Shown in pieces: positions 17,535 to 26,317 of a stretch of DNA of 64,000 bases. Position 1 is the stretch's first letter. Each line of letters opens with the position of its first letter. The translations under genes were made by a program, and so were the position numbers. Where the stretch lies: assembly GCF_013403565.1 (NCBI RefSeq), contig NZ_CP058627.1, forward strand, positions 744,001-808,000, given 5' to 3'. Source of the stretch: Chitinibacter bivalviorum (GTDB taxonomy: Bacteria; Pseudomonadota; Gammaproteobacteria; Burkholderiales; Chitinibacteraceae). Under the pieces are notes generated by a model that was not told the DNA's origin, ran no database searches, and saw nothing but the letters and a program-made list of their open reading frames with translations.

Positions 17535-17561
17535 TAAAGTTGCACAAACAAAAGTCGATAA
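17535..17561 (+). promoter_or_regulatory. Sigma-28 (FliA) promoter of flagellin
   Basis: TAAA at 17535-17538, a 15-base spacer, and GTCGATAA at 17554-17561. The consensus for flagellar sigma-28 is TAAA-N15-GCCGATAA, so 11 of 12 consensus bases match at exact spacing. It lies about 75 bases upstream of the flagellin start codon. Confidence 0.92.
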
Positions 17562-17634
17562 CTTTCCTGTAGGCGGTGTGAACAAGGTTGTGACCCGCCG
17601 GTTCTACAATCAATTGTTCTAGGAGATACTCATC

Positions 17635-19119
17635 ATGGCTCAAGTCATTAATACTAACGTTCCATCGTTAAATTCACAGAATAACTTAAATAAATCGCAA
17701 AGCATGCTGAGTACTTCTCTGCAGCGCTTGTCTTCAGGTTTGCGGATTAATAGTGCCAAAGATGATGCTGCGGGCTTGGCGATTTCAGATCGTATGACCA
17801 GCCAGATTCGCGGTCTTGATCAGGCGCGGCGCAATGCAAATGACGGTATTTCATTGGCACAAACATCTGAGGGGGCATTGTCAACTAGCTCTGATTTGCT
17901 GCAGCGGATGCGTGAGTTGGCGGTTCAATCTTCTAACTCAACCAATACTTCAAGCGACCGTAAAGCCTTGCAGGCAGAGGTTGCACAGCTAAGTTCTGAG
18001 TTAGATCGCATTTCAACAACAACGCAGTTCAATGGACAAAACTTGCTGGATGGTACCTTTGGTACAGCCAATTTCCAAGTCGGGGCCAATGCAGGTCAAA
18101 CCATTCAGGCGTCAACTGGTAACTTCCGCACCAATCAGTATGGAAATAACCAAATTTCTACTGCAGGTTCAGGTCCCGCAGCTTCAAGCGGTGCTTTTGG
18201 TTCCAATGGTGTTACTGGTGGTACGATCGCCGTATCTGGTTCTGCTGGCACTAAAAACATTACCGTTACTGCCAGCGATACCGCGCAGACCATGGCTAAA
18301 AATATCAATGACCAAACATCTGCTACTGGTGTGACTGCTACAGCAACAACAAATGTTGCTTTGGGCTTTACTGCTGCTGGTGCGTATACGATCAATTTGG
18401 CCTCTGATAATGGTTCTGCAGGCCAAACGATTAACTTTACTTTGGGTGCGGCAACAGGTTCTGCTGGATTGGCAACGGCCTTATCGGCTATTAATGACCA
18501 GACCTCAAAGACTGGAGTTACTGCTCAGTTGAATTCGGGTGGTACAGCTATCGTATTAACAAACTCAAACGGCAATGATATAACTGTAACTGCAGCTTCA
18601 GGTAATACTAATGCTGGTAGTGTTACTGTTGGCAAATTAGATACTTCCCTTGCCGCAGTTGGTGCAGGCCAGACCCTGGCTTCAGGGGGGTCAGCCGCGG
18701 CGTCAGCAACAGCAAGCGGGACTTTGACTTTTGACTCAGCAAGTGCGTTCTCTATCGTTCCAACTACGACGAATGCTGTTGCGTCAGCAACATCATCATT
18801 AAAAGCGGTATCTGGCATCGATATTTCAACCTTTAGTGGTGCACAGGATGCTCTGAAAACGATTGATGCTGCGATTTCAAAGGTGAGTAGCTCACGCGCA
18901 GATTTGGGTGCCTTGCAATCGCGTTTTGAAAACACGATCTCTAACTTGTCAACCAGCTCAGAAAATTTGTCTGCATCACGTAGCCGTATTCGTGATACTG
19001 ATTATGCAAACGAAACAGCGAACTTGGCGAAAGCTCAGGTCTTGCAACAAGCGGGTACTGCGATGCTGGCGCAAGCGAATGCATTGCCTAACCAAGTGTT
19101 GAGTTTGCTCCGCGGCTAA
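17635..19119 (+). CDS. fliC: Flagellin
   Basis: The filament subunit, 494 residues. The conserved N-terminal region (about 1-145) begins [20 protein letters not shown] and contains [22 protein letters not shown]. The conserved C-terminal region (about 410-494) contains [20 protein letters not shown] and ends LSLLRG. The surface-exposed middle is low-complexity, rich in Ser, Thr, Ala and Gly, and holds two flagellin IN-type repeats ([12 protein letters not shown] and [12 protein letters not shown]). This Ser/Thr-rich region offers many possible O-glycosylation sites for the adjacent GT41 protein. An AGGAGA ribosome-binding site precedes the ATG, and a sigma-28 promoter lies upstream. Confidence 0.98.
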   Translation: MAQVINTNVPSLNSQNNLNKSQSMLSTSLQRLSSGLRINSAKDDAAGLAISDRMTSQIRGLDQARRNANDGISLAQTSEGALSTSSDLLQRMRELAVQSSNSTNTSSDRKALQAEVAQLSSELDRISTTTQFNGQNLLDGTFGTANFQVGANAGQTIQASTGNFRTNQYGNNQISTAGSGPAASSGAFGSNGVTGGTIAVSGSAGTKNITVTASDTAQTMAKNINDQTSATGVTATATTNVALGFTAAGAYTINLASDNGSAGQTINFTLGAATGSAGLATALSAINDQTSKTGVTAQLNSGGTAIVLTNSNGNDITVTAASGNTNAGSVTVGKLDTSLAAVGAGQTLASGGSAAASATASGTLTFDSASAFSIVPTTTNAVASATSSLKAVSGIDISTFSGAQDALKTIDAAISKVSSSRADLGALQSRFENTISNLSTSSENLSASRSRIRDTDYANETANLAKAQVLQQAGTAMLAQANALPNQVLSLLRG

Positions 19120-19146
19120 TTAGCAGTGAATTGAGGTAAACTAAGT

Positions 19147-19180
19147 ATGCCCCGGTGCGAAACACGTACTGGGGCATCTT
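19147..19180 (+). terminator. Hairpin after flagellin gene
   Basis: ATGCCCC pairs with GGGGCAT across an inner GTGCG/CGTAC stem and a short loop, a strong hairpin 28 bp past the flagellin stop. The following T tract is short (cttt), so it may be a partial terminator or a structure that stabilises the abundant fliC message, while leaving some reading into flaG. Confidence 0.6.
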
Positions 19181-19198
19181 TGCAAGAAGAGGTGCATC

Positions 19199-19579
19199 AT
19201 GCAAATTCAATCAGTGAATGTAACGCCTGCGCTTTCATCGCAGACGCAGAATGAAACTCTCCACCAGAATGGAACAATTAAGGCGGAGCAGGCCGTTGCC
19301 CCGGTTCAGGCTGGGCCAACGGCTGTTCAGGCTATTGATCCAAAGCAGCAAGCCAAAGATGTTGAAGATGCCGTCAAAAAAATCAACGAAACCGTACAAG
19401 CATTAAATCAAAATGTGGGTCTTGAATTTAGTACCGATCAGGATACGAAGATTCAACTAGTACGCCTAATTGATACAAAGTCAAAAGAAATTTTGCGCCA
19501 AATACCTAGTGCTGAAGTGATTAGCATTGCTAAGGCGCTTGATCGACTGCAAGGGCTTCTTGTCAGAGATAAAGCCTAA
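19199..19579 (+). CDS. flaG: FlaG family flagellar protein
   Basis: A 126-residue protein with a low-complexity Gln/Ala-rich N-terminus and a C-terminal FlaG domain (about 60-122): LNQNVGLEFSTDQDTKIQL followed by DTKSKEILRQIPS and a short helix. FlaG proteins are encoded between flagellin and the filament cap in many bacteria and influence filament length, though the mechanism is not settled. The ATG has an AAGAGG ribosome-binding site and lies about 20 bp after the flagellin hairpin; fliD follows 35 bp later. Confidence 0.9.
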   Translation: MQIQSVNVTPALSSQTQNETLHQNGTIKAEQAVAPVQAGPTAVQAIDPKQQAKDVEDAVKKINETVQALNQNVGLEFSTDQDTKIQLVRLIDTKSKEILRQIPSAEVISIAKALDRLQGLLVRDKA

Positions 19580-19614
19580 GTTGGGTCTAGTTAAAGTTCT
19601 GAGGGGATTAAATC

Positions 19615-21585
19615 ATGGGCACGATCGATGTGAATTCAATTGTTAGTCAGTTAATGGCAATTGAAAAGCAGCCATTGCAAAAATTCGACGTTAGAAATGT
19701 CGGTATTAAGCAACGGATTAGTGCTTATGGAACCATTAAGGGCGCGTTGGCTACTTTTCAAGGCTCTGCTCAAAAGTTAGCTAATGCGGATAATTTTACG
19801 ACTATCTCCGCAACATCATCCGCTAGTGATTTTGTTGGAATATCGGCCAGCAAAACCGCAGCAAAAAGTAATTTTTCTGTCGAGGTTTCACAGTTAGCGC
19901 AAAATCAAAAACTAGCGTCTAAAGCCCTAACGGCACCCACATCAATTGTGGGTACAGGTACGATTTCAATTGAATTTGGCAAATATACAACGAGTGGCAC
20001 TACCACGAGCTTTACCGCTAACCCAGACAAAGTTTCAAAAACAATAACAATTGATGCTAGTAATAATACGCTTACTGGTTTGCGAGATGCTATAAATAAG
20101 GCAGGCGTAGGAGTGACTGCGAGTATCGTGAATGACGGTAGCGGTTATAAGTTGGCTATGGTTTCTACCGATACGGGGGAGTCCAATGCATTAAAAATTA
20201 CGACTACAGATAGTGATGGTGACAATTCGGATACATCCGGTCTGTCTATGTTAGCCTTTAATGCTGCGACCGGAGGTGCAAGTAATCTTGCTCAGACGCA
20301 AGCAGCACAAAACGCCAATTTGAAAATCGATGGCATTGCAATTAGTAAGTCCACAAATACAGTGAGTGATGCTGTCGATGGAGTTACGTTGACACTCAAT
20401 AAAATTACTACTTCAGCGGTAAATATGAGTGTCAGCCAGAATACCGGGGCAATCACCAAAAATGTTCAAGATTTTGTTAAAGCCTATAATGATTTATCAA
20501 AAATGCTAGGCGATCTGACCTCCTATGATCCAAAAACGCAAAATTCTGGCTTATTAAATGGTGATGTAGCTGTTCGGTCGATGCAAAATTCGCTACGTAA
20601 AGCGATGACGCAAATGATTTCCGGAACAGGTGGCGATTACAATTCGTTATCTCGTGTCGGTGTATCTTTTGATAAAAATGGCGTGTTATCAGTCGATACG
20701 ACCAAATTTAATGCTGCCATGTCAAAGGACCCACAAGGTGTCATCAGTTTATTTGCTAGTAACTCAAGGGCTAGTGACTCATTAATCCGAATTGATACTT
20801 TTGATAAAAATACTACTTCCTTAGATGATTTAGCCGTGTCAGTAATTAATAATGCGACACAAGCAACCTTAAGCAGTGACGCGTTAACCCCCGCAGGTGG
20901 TCCTTTTGTTGTTGATGGAAATAATAATACATTTGGAATTAATGTAAACGGTACAAGCGCATCCATTACATTAACAGTAGGAAGCTATACTCCAGCACAG
21001 TTGGCTGCTGAATTACAGACCCGCATCAATTCGGATTCAACATTACAAAATATCGGTGCCAAGGTTAATGTTTCAATAGGGACTGATAATAAAGTACAAA
21101 TTACAAATGCACGCTATGGTGCTGATGCCACATTGAGTCTCACGGGTAGTTTATTAGGTACAGCACAAACTGTTGCTACACCTGGGCTCGATGTTAAGGT
21201 GAAGGTTGGAAATAGCATTAAAACTGGGGTAGGGCAGCAAGTAACTTTAGATAATGGATTGAAGTTTTCGGTATTGGGCGGTGCTGCTAGTTCTCCTGAT
21301 GGAGCTGACCGAGGAACAATTAATTTTTCGCGTGGTTTAGGCTATCAATTAGACTCTGTAGTAGGTGATATGCTTTCGTCTACGGGTCAAGTTGCATCAC
21401 GTATCGATGGAATGAATCAAGAAGCAAAGAGAATCTCACAGCAAACAGATCGCTTTAACCGTCGATTGGTAGATATTGAGCAACGTTATCGAAAGCAATA
21501 TACAGCGCTAGATTTAGCCGTGACAAAAATGCAAAGTACCAGTGACTGGTTGTCTAAACAACTGGCGAATCTGCCTAAGGCATAA
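19615..21585 (+). CDS. fliD: Flagellar hook-associated protein 2 (filament cap)
   Basis: A 656-residue FliD, the cap that guides flagellin polymerisation at the filament tip. The N-terminal domain starts MGTIDVNSIVSQLMAIEKQP. The middle includes flagellin IN-like repeats (LTGLRDAINKAGVGVTASIV). The C-terminal domain includes VKAYNDLSKML and ends with a coiled-coil region ISQQTDRFNRRLVDIEQRYRK and MQSTSDWLSKQL. This is longer than E. coli FliD but normal for betaproteobacteria. A GAGGGG ribosome-binding site precedes the start. The stop is two bases from the start of fliS, its usual partner. Confidence 0.97.
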   Translation: MGTIDVNSIVSQLMAIEKQPLQKFDVRNVGIKQRISAYGTIKGALATFQGSAQKLANADNFTTISATSSASDFVGISASKTAAKSNFSVEVSQLAQNQKLASKALTAPTSIVGTGTISIEFGKYTTSGTTTSFTANPDKVSKTITIDASNNTLTGLRDAINKAGVGVTASIVNDGSGYKLAMVSTDTGESNALKITTTDSDGDNSDTSGLSMLAFNAATGGASNLAQTQAAQNANLKIDGIAISKSTNTVSDAVDGVTLTLNKITTSAVNMSVSQNTGAITKNVQDFVKAYNDLSKMLGDLTSYDPKTQNSGLLNGDVAVRSMQNSLRKAMTQMISGTGGDYNSLSRVGVSFDKNGVLSVDTTKFNAAMSKDPQGVISLFASNSRASDSLIRIDTFDKNTTSLDDLAVSVINNATQATLSSDALTPAGGPFVVDGNNNTFGINVNGTSASITLTVGSYTPAQLAAELQTRINSDSTLQNIGAKVNVSIGTDNKVQITNARYGADATLSLTGSLLGTAQTVATPGLDVKVKVGNSIKTGVGQQVTLDNGLKFSVLGGAASSPDGADRGTINFSRGLGYQLDSVVGDMLSSTGQVASRIDGMNQEAKRISQQTDRFNRRLVDIEQRYRKQYTALDLAVTKMQSTSDWLSKQLANLPKA

Positions 21586-21587
21586 TT

Positions 21588-22046
21588 ATGAATGCAAATA
21601 GAAAAGCACTTAATGCCTATGGCAGTGCAAGCCTTGAACATCAACTTGAGTCAGCTAGCCCTCATCGGTTGGTAGTGATGTTGTTTGACGGTGTTATCAA
21701 GTCAATCAATGCGGCAAAATTCCAGATGGGTCAAGGCAATATTGCTGAGAAAGGAAAGTCAATTAGTAAAGCTGTCGCGATTATTGAGGAGGGGTTACGG
21801 CTTTCACTCGATAAAACTGCTGGTGGAGAATTGGCGGAGAACTTAGATGCATTGTACGAGTATGCGGCTTACCAGTTGTTAATGGCTAATATGAAAAATG
21901 ATAAACTTATTTTGGATCAGATTTTAGCGTTGATGAATGATTTGCGAGAGTCTTGGCTGAGCATTGATCCCGTTTTGGGTGCGGCTAATACTACACAAGT
22001 TGATTCGCCTGTCGTTGCGGGTGTGCTCAATTATGGTCGAATTTAA
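21588..22046 (+). CDS. fliS: Flagellin export chaperone FliS
   Basis: A 152-residue helical chaperone that binds the C-terminus of flagellin in the cytoplasm and prevents early polymerisation. Typical features are an N-terminal YGSASLEHQLESASPHRLVVML, with LLFDG-like VMLFDGVIKSIN, and KAVAIIEEGLRLSLDKTAGGELAENL. It begins two bases after the fliD stop and is followed directly by the small fliT-like gene. The C-terminus (after about 125) is a short extension beyond the core fold. Confidence 0.95.
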   Translation: MNANRKALNAYGSASLEHQLESASPHRLVVMLFDGVIKSINAAKFQMGQGNIAEKGKSISKAVAIIEEGLRLSLDKTAGGELAENLDALYEYAAYQLLMANMKNDKLILDQILALMNDLRESWLSIDPVLGAANTTQVDSPVVAGVLNYGRI

Positions 22047-22047
22047 G

Positions 22048-22350
22048 ATGATCGATCAGTTGCAGCAGTTATTACAGGCTTCTGAGCATCTTTTGAGTTT
22101 AGCAAAAGATGAAGCATGGGATGATTTTGAAATTGAATCGGCTAAGTATGATGCTTTAAGCCAAGATCTGCCGAGCATTACTTGGTCAAAGTATGATGCT
22201 ACCATGCAAAGTAGGATCAAAAGTTTGTTACTTACAATTCAAGAACTACATCTGCAATTGCTTCCATTAACGCAGGCTTGGCATAGTGAATTACAGGCAT
22301 TACTGCAGAACGAAGTGCAAGCTCGAAAATTAGACGAAAAATATCGCTAA
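22048..22350 (+). CDS. fliT: FliT-like flagellar chaperone
   Basis: A 100-residue helical protein in the standard fliD-fliS-fliT position. It is rich in Leu, Gln and Glu, with a family-like N-terminal segment LQQLLQASEHLLSLAKDEAWDDF and a C-terminal helix that would be the export-substrate contact. FliT binds FliD and, in enteric bacteria, also FlhDC. I choose the ATG at 22048, one base after the fliS stop codon; an in-frame ATG at 22033 is inside fliS. Sequence similarity in this family is weak, so the call rests mainly on synteny and size. Confidence 0.75.
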   Translation: MIDQLQQLLQASEHLLSLAKDEAWDDFEIESAKYDALSQDLPSITWSKYDATMQSRIKSLLLTIQELHLQLLPLTQAWHSELQALLQNEVQARKLDEKYR

Positions 22351-22378
22351 ACAGGTATCGAAATATATAGGAGGGGGC

Positions 22379-22789
22379 GTGGATAAAGCCGGTTTGTTTT
22401 TGACTTGGGCACAACTCCTCTATATTGGCGTTGTGCTGGTGTTGTTTTATGTCGCTGAATTACTGTTTATGTGGTTTCGGCATAGAAAAAATACACCGCC
22501 GCATATTGTTCAAGACTCTTCTGCAAGAATTGAGGCATTAGAGCAGGAAATTGAACTACTTAAAATTAGGGTGGCCGCAATTTCTGCTATGCCTCGTGTA
22601 AATAATCCGTCATCGAGTCAAATTGACGAGCTTTCTGATGCAGCTGAATCTGGCGATTCTTTGTATGCACAAGCAATTCGTATGGCGCAAAGCGGCGCAG
22701 ATGCACCCAAACTAGTTGATGAATGCGGGCTTTCGCGGGCTGAAGCTGATTTAATCGTCGCAATTTACCACGGCGTGTACAAGGGGTAA
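22379..22789 (+). CDS. DUF2802 membrane-anchored protein
   Basis: A 136-residue protein with one N-terminal transmembrane helix (about residues 11-32), a short coiled-coil (ARIEALEQEIELLKIRV) and a C-terminal helical motif AIRMAQSGADAPKLVDECGLSRAEADLIVAIY. That motif resembles the DUF2802 domain often found beside flagellar genes in proteobacteria. Function is unknown; the helix-turn-helix-like end could be a protein contact. The start is GTG, chosen because an excellent AGGAGGGG ribosome-binding site stands immediately before it. The stop is two bases from the next start, so it is coupled to the FliK-like gene. Confidence 0.75.
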   Translation: MDKAGLFLTWAQLLYIGVVLVLFYVAELLFMWFRHRKNTPPHIVQDSSARIEALEQEIELLKIRVAAISAMPRVNNPSSSQIDELSDAAESGDSLYAQAIRMAQSGADAPKLVDECGLSRAEADLIVAIYHGVYKG

Positions 22790-22791
22790 TC

Positions 22792-23976
22792 ATGTTACCC
22801 GGCAATACTTCCAGTACTTTAGTTGGAAACTATATTCGCGCTCAACAAAGCGTGATTGATACGGTACGGATTTCACCTGATGATTTGCGCCTAACGGTCG
22901 GTGAAAAAGTACAGGCAGTGGTGACCAATCAACTCAATAATGGTCGTTTTGCGGTACTTATCAAAGATCAATTGCTCGATCTAAATCTGCCTCGAAATAC
23001 CCAGCCTGGTGATCAATTTGAGCTCACAGTGCTGAGCAAAGAGCCGCAACTCACTTTCCGGCTCAATCCTAATTTGTCGCCAACAAATTTACCTCAAGCT
23101 TTAAGCACTGAATCGATTAGCAAAGATGCAAATGTGGCATTAAGCAAAGGTGCCACTTTAATTGGTGAGCTACTAAAACAAGATGAAAAGACGGCGAGTG
23201 CGTCTACATTGCAGCAATCTCAACCCTTATTTGCGGGTAAACCTGATCCTGCCCAATTAGCGAGCCAATTAGCGGGCCGGTTAGCGCAAAGTGGCTTGTT
23301 TTACGAATCGCATCAAGCTGAATGGGCTACGGGTCAGCGCACATTACAAACTTTACTTTCGGAACCGCAAGCCTTAATACATGGAAATAAGGCTTCGTCA
23401 TTGCCTGCAGGCACTGCATCGATGACTTCAAGCAAAACCGAGCTGGCTGCAACTCCAATGCCGCAAATGCGAAATTATGACGTATCGGATACAAACACAA
23501 ATTCCGTAATTAGCAATACAAATGCTAATCAAATGGCTCAAAATGCAGCTAAATTGGCAGTCGATTCTCAGTTGCAGAATGCGTCCACTTCGCAAATTCT
23601 CGATGAGCAGGGCTTGCATCAGATTGTTCGGCAGCAAATTGATTTGCTGGAAAACAAGCCATTAATTTGGCAAGGTCAGGCTTGGCCGGGGCAAGCTCTG
23701 CGCTGGGAGCTTGAGACCGATGTTGATCGTGATGCCAATGCTGAAAATGAGCATGTTCAGCAGCAATGGCAGACTCGCTTGAATCTTGATTTGCCAAAGC
23801 TCGGGTCAATTGGGGTGCTCGCTCAGTTGCAGGATGGGCAATTCAAACTCCGCTTTCAAGCTGGGAGTGAGGCCACATTGCAGTTGTTACGCGAGCAGCA
23901 GCCGGAATTGATGCGCCGCTTTGATGCCGCGGGCTTGAAATTGGTTGCGAGCAGGGTCGAGAGTGATGAACATTAA
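22792..23976 (+). CDS. FliK-like flagellar hook-length control protein
   Basis: A 394-residue protein. The N-terminal part (about 30-100) holds a beta-rich segment (VGEKVQAVVTNQLNNGRFAV, LPRNTQPGDQFELTVL). The middle is low-complexity and Gln/Ala/Ser-rich. The C-terminal 85 residues (WQTRLNLDLPKLGSIGVLAQL through LRFQAGSEATLQLLREQQPEL) match the globular FliK C-terminal domain that signals the export-specificity switch. True FliK is normally encoded beside fliJ or fliL, which are not here, so this may be a second FliK-type protein rather than the main ruler. The 3' end overlaps the FlhB-like gene by 11 bp. Confidence 0.8.
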   Translation: MLPGNTSSTLVGNYIRAQQSVIDTVRISPDDLRLTVGEKVQAVVTNQLNNGRFAVLIKDQLLDLNLPRNTQPGDQFELTVLSKEPQLTFRLNPNLSPTNLPQALSTESISKDANVALSKGATLIGELLKQDEKTASASTLQQSQPLFAGKPDPAQLASQLAGRLAQSGLFYESHQAEWATGQRTLQTLLSEPQALIHGNKASSLPAGTASMTSSKTELAATPMPQMRNYDVSDTNTNSVISNTNANQMAQNAAKLAVDSQLQNASTSQILDEQGLHQIVRQQIDLLENKPLIWQGQAWPGQALRWELETDVDRDANAENEHVQQQWQTRLNLDLPKLGSIGVLAQLQDGQFKLRFQAGSEATLQLLREQQPELMRRFDAAGLKLVASRVESDEH

Positions 23977-24310
23977 ACCCAAGCGTGCTCAGGCTATCGC
24001 CTTAGCCTATCGTGAGGGGAGTGCTGCTCCGCGCGTTGTTGCCAAAGGCAAAGGGCAGATGGCCGAGCGCATCATCGAAAAGGCCAAAGAAGCAGGCATT
24101 TTCGTGCACGACTCACCCGAAATGGTGGCATTGCTGATGCAAGTTGATCTGGACAGCCAAATCCCGCCCCAATTGTATCGGGCTGTGGCAGAATTACTCG
24201 CCTTTATTTATATGCTCGAACGTGGTGATGAGATTACTGCGCCCGATTTTAGTTATTTATCAGAGCAGCTGGATCAGTTACCTGCTGCTGATACTCCGGA
24301 TTCCTTGTGA
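23966..24310 (+). CDS. FlhB C-terminal domain-like protein
   Basis: A 114-residue soluble protein corresponding to the cytoplasmic C-terminal domain of FlhB without the membrane part (FlhX or FlhB2 type). It has RAQAIALAYREGSAAPRVVAKG and then AGIFVHDSPEMVALLMQVDL with the DLDSQIPPQLYRAVAELLAFIY tail characteristic of FlhB. The NPTH autocleavage site is absent, as in other members. These proteins can replace the FlhB C-terminal fragment after cleavage. The longer open frame upstream lies within the FliK-like gene; the ATG at 23966 is the sensible start. Gene adjacency to a FliK-like gene matches their functional interaction. Confidence 0.85.
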   Translation: MNIKPKRAQAIALAYREGSAAPRVVAKGKGQMAERIIEKAKEAGIFVHDSPEMVALLMQVDLDSQIPPQLYRAVAELLAFIYMLERGDEITAPDFSYLSEQLDQLPAADTPDSL

Positions 24311-25482
24311 ACACTTCAGCGATCAAACTTCAGTCAGAACAAGAGTCAACTCCAAACCAGTCCCACATTGTCCGCACTCAATTGGCTGTAGCAACGTTAT
24401 TTTTGGTATTGGGTTTTAATTTTGGTACTTGGGCCTCGCGAATTCCAGCATTAAAGTTTCAGCTACATTTATCAACAGCTGAGGTTGGGTTTCTGTTGCT
24501 GGCGAGTGGTTTAGGAGCTGTGTTTTCGTTTCCAATCACTGCAAGCATTTTGCAAAAATTTGGTTCGATAACGGCCTGCTTAGTCAGTGGGGCATTGATC
24601 CCATTAGTGCTGGTGGCTTTGGCCTTCGCTCCGAATTATCCAACCGCAATTGCTGTGATGCTGCTTGAAGGTGTACTGGCTAGTTTGCTCAATGTCGGTA
24701 TGAACGCACAGGGCGTTTTAACTGAGGTAGCAGGTAAACAGGCAATTATGTCACGGCTGCATGCGGTTTTTAGTTTGGGTGGATTGGCTGCCGCACTTGT
24801 TGCATCAGGAATGACCTTTCTGTCGGAGCAAATCTGGGTGCATTTTCTACTTGCTGCTACGGCTTTGTGGGGGGCGGTTGCTATTTCTGTGCCCCATTTG
24901 TTGGCTGATCAGCCGCAGGCAAAAACCGATGGGCTACGTTTTGCTTTGCCAAAAGGCGCCGCGCTGTGGCTGGGTTTAATCGCGTTGTGTGGGACGATTG
25001 CCGAAGGTTCGATGTCCGATTGGTCTGCTTTGTATTTAAAGGAAATGACAGGCGCAAGCGCTCAATTGGCTCCGCTTGGTATCGCTTGTTTTTCGATTAC
25101 GATGTTTATCGCCCGCTGGTTTGGTGACAGTTGGCGAGTTCAATTGGGGGCTCGGCAGTTGTTGCTTGGCGGTGGGCTTATTGCGGGTGGCGGCCTGCTA
25201 TTAGCCTTACTGGTTGGCGGGCTGATTCCTGCGTTTTTCGGTTTTGCTTTGGTAGGACTTGGTTTGGCCGCCGTTTCCCCGTGCGTATATGCTGCGGCAG
25301 CCAAACACGGTGCTGTAGCCTTGGCTGCCGTAACGACTATGGGGTCGATAGGTGCTTTGATGGGGCCACCGCTGATTGGCTTTGTCGCGCATGAAAGCAA
25401 CTTAGCCTGGGGGATGGCGCTAGTGGCATTGGCATCACTGATGATTGCTCTGCTTACGCCACGGCTAAACCGGAATCAATAG
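24307..25482 (+). CDS. Major facilitator superfamily transporter
   Basis: A 391-residue inner-membrane protein with about 12 hydrophobic segments. Segment one carries FGTWASRIPALKFQLHLS, then LLLASGLGAVFSFPITASIL and LNVGMNAQGV. These resemble the YbjJ and FucP-like MFS branch, which includes sugar and putative drug carriers. The substrate cannot be deduced. Initiation is likely the GTG at 24307, giving a 4-bp overlap (GTGA) with the FlhB-like gene, which places it at the end of the flagellar transcript although it has no obvious flagellar role. It faces ycgR convergently across a hairpin. Confidence 0.85.
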   Translation: MNTSAIKLQSEQESTPNQSHIVRTQLAVATLFLVLGFNFGTWASRIPALKFQLHLSTAEVGFLLLASGLGAVFSFPITASILQKFGSITACLVSGALIPLVLVALAFAPNYPTAIAVMLLEGVLASLLNVGMNAQGVLTEVAGKQAIMSRLHAVFSLGGLAAALVASGMTFLSEQIWVHFLLAATALWGAVAISVPHLLADQPQAKTDGLRFALPKGAALWLGLIALCGTIAEGSMSDWSALYLKEMTGASAQLAPLGIACFSITMFIARWFGDSWRVQLGARQLLLGGGLIAGGGLLLALLVGGLIPAFFGFALVGLGLAAVSPCVYAAAAKHGAVALAAVTTMGSIGALMGPPLIGFVAHESNLAWGMALVALASLMIALLTPRLNRNQ

Positions 25483-25521
25483 GGTATTGATCTGAATGCA
25501 TTTGAATTAATATTGTCTTTG

Positions 25522-25543
25522 GCAATACCCAGTAGGGTATTGC
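25522..25543. other. Perfect 9-bp hairpin between convergent genes
   Basis: GCAATACCC-AGTA-GGGTATTGC is a perfect stem with a 4-base loop, lying directly after the ycgR stop codon and 40 bp after the MFS stop. Neither strand has a clear T run after it, so it may act as a processing or stability stem for both messages rather than a standard intrinsic terminator. Confidence 0.5.
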
Positions 25544-25546
25544 TGG

Positions 25547-26317
25547 TTAGCCAGTTAATGCTTTTTTATCACGTTCCAACTGTACCATTAATCGCTGTAA
25601 GATCGATTCATTACTGCGTGACAAGTCAACAAACTTTACACCCAACATCCAGCGGGACATATCTTGTTTCAAGTGAATCAGATGCACGTTGCGTATTTCT
25701 AGATCAACTTGCATTCTGCCAACGCCACCGAGTTCCAGCGTTGCCTTGTGAATGATCGTACCCAATTCAAAGAGTTTGTGCTGCTCTGCTTTAAGCCAGA
25801 TGCCCACGCCGCCAAGTGAAATGTCATGGAGATCTAGCGATATGCTGCTATTGTTCGCTAGTTTCAGGCTAATTGTGTAGGGCGTAGTTATCGGGGTGGT
25901 GAGTCGGAAAAACTCACGGCGTTGTAGTTTGACTAAATCATTGGGAAATTGAACCAAAAATGCAGGCTTACCATCGAGCGAACTACGGCTTGGGGTTAGC
26001 GTTGAAAATTGAATCTTCACGCCATCTAATGCGGTAACATACAGCGCCTTATCGGCCAAAAGTAAACTGGCGTTAGTGGGTTCATGACCACCAATATCAA
26101 TAAAAAATTGCTTATTTTTACTATCAACTTGCAGCACGCGCGTTAGCATCATGTCGTGGCCAGCATTAAAGTAGACGGCGACATTAGTGTGCGTTTGCTC
26201 TAGCATTTTGAGTACATAGGCAATTTCAAGCGGCGTTTTTAATAGATACGGCGCAATATCTTGTGCATCGTGAATCGGGCTGACGCCGTGGATTTCTTCT
26301 TCGCTCATCATTCTCAT
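25547..26317 (-). CDS. ycgR: YcgR-like cyclic di-GMP-binding flagellar brake protein
   Basis: A 256-residue cytoplasmic protein. The N-terminal YcgR domain (about 25-125) precedes a PilZ domain with the cyclic di-GMP ligands RREFFR at 133-138 and DISLGG at 165-170. When bound, YcgR slows and biases the flagellar motor. The start codon directly follows the stop of the upstream sco gene, so it is the last gene of the dedA-bioC-bioD-sco-ycgR run, an unusual operon for a motility protein. It is oriented toward the flagellar cluster, whose genes lie on the other strand. Confidence 0.92.
   Translation of the reverse strand: MRMMSEEEIHGVSPIHDAQDIAPYLLKTPLEIAYVLKMLEQTHTNVAVYFNAGHDMMLTRVLQVDSKNKQFFIDIGGHEPTNASLLLADKALYVTALDGVKIQFSTLTPSRSSLDGKPAFLVQFPNDLVKLQRREFFRLTTPITTPYTISLKLANNSSISLDLHDISLGGVGIWLKAEQHKLFELGTIIHKATLELGGVGRMQVDLEIRNVHLIHLKQDMSRWMLGVKFVDLSRSNESILQRLMVQLERDKKALTG

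Noticed and set aside
19136..19165. Second sigma-28 promoter in front of flaG (TAAA followed 15 bases later by TGCGAAAC)
   Set aside because: Only 4 of 8 positions of the -10 element match, and the place coincides with the post-flagellin hairpin.
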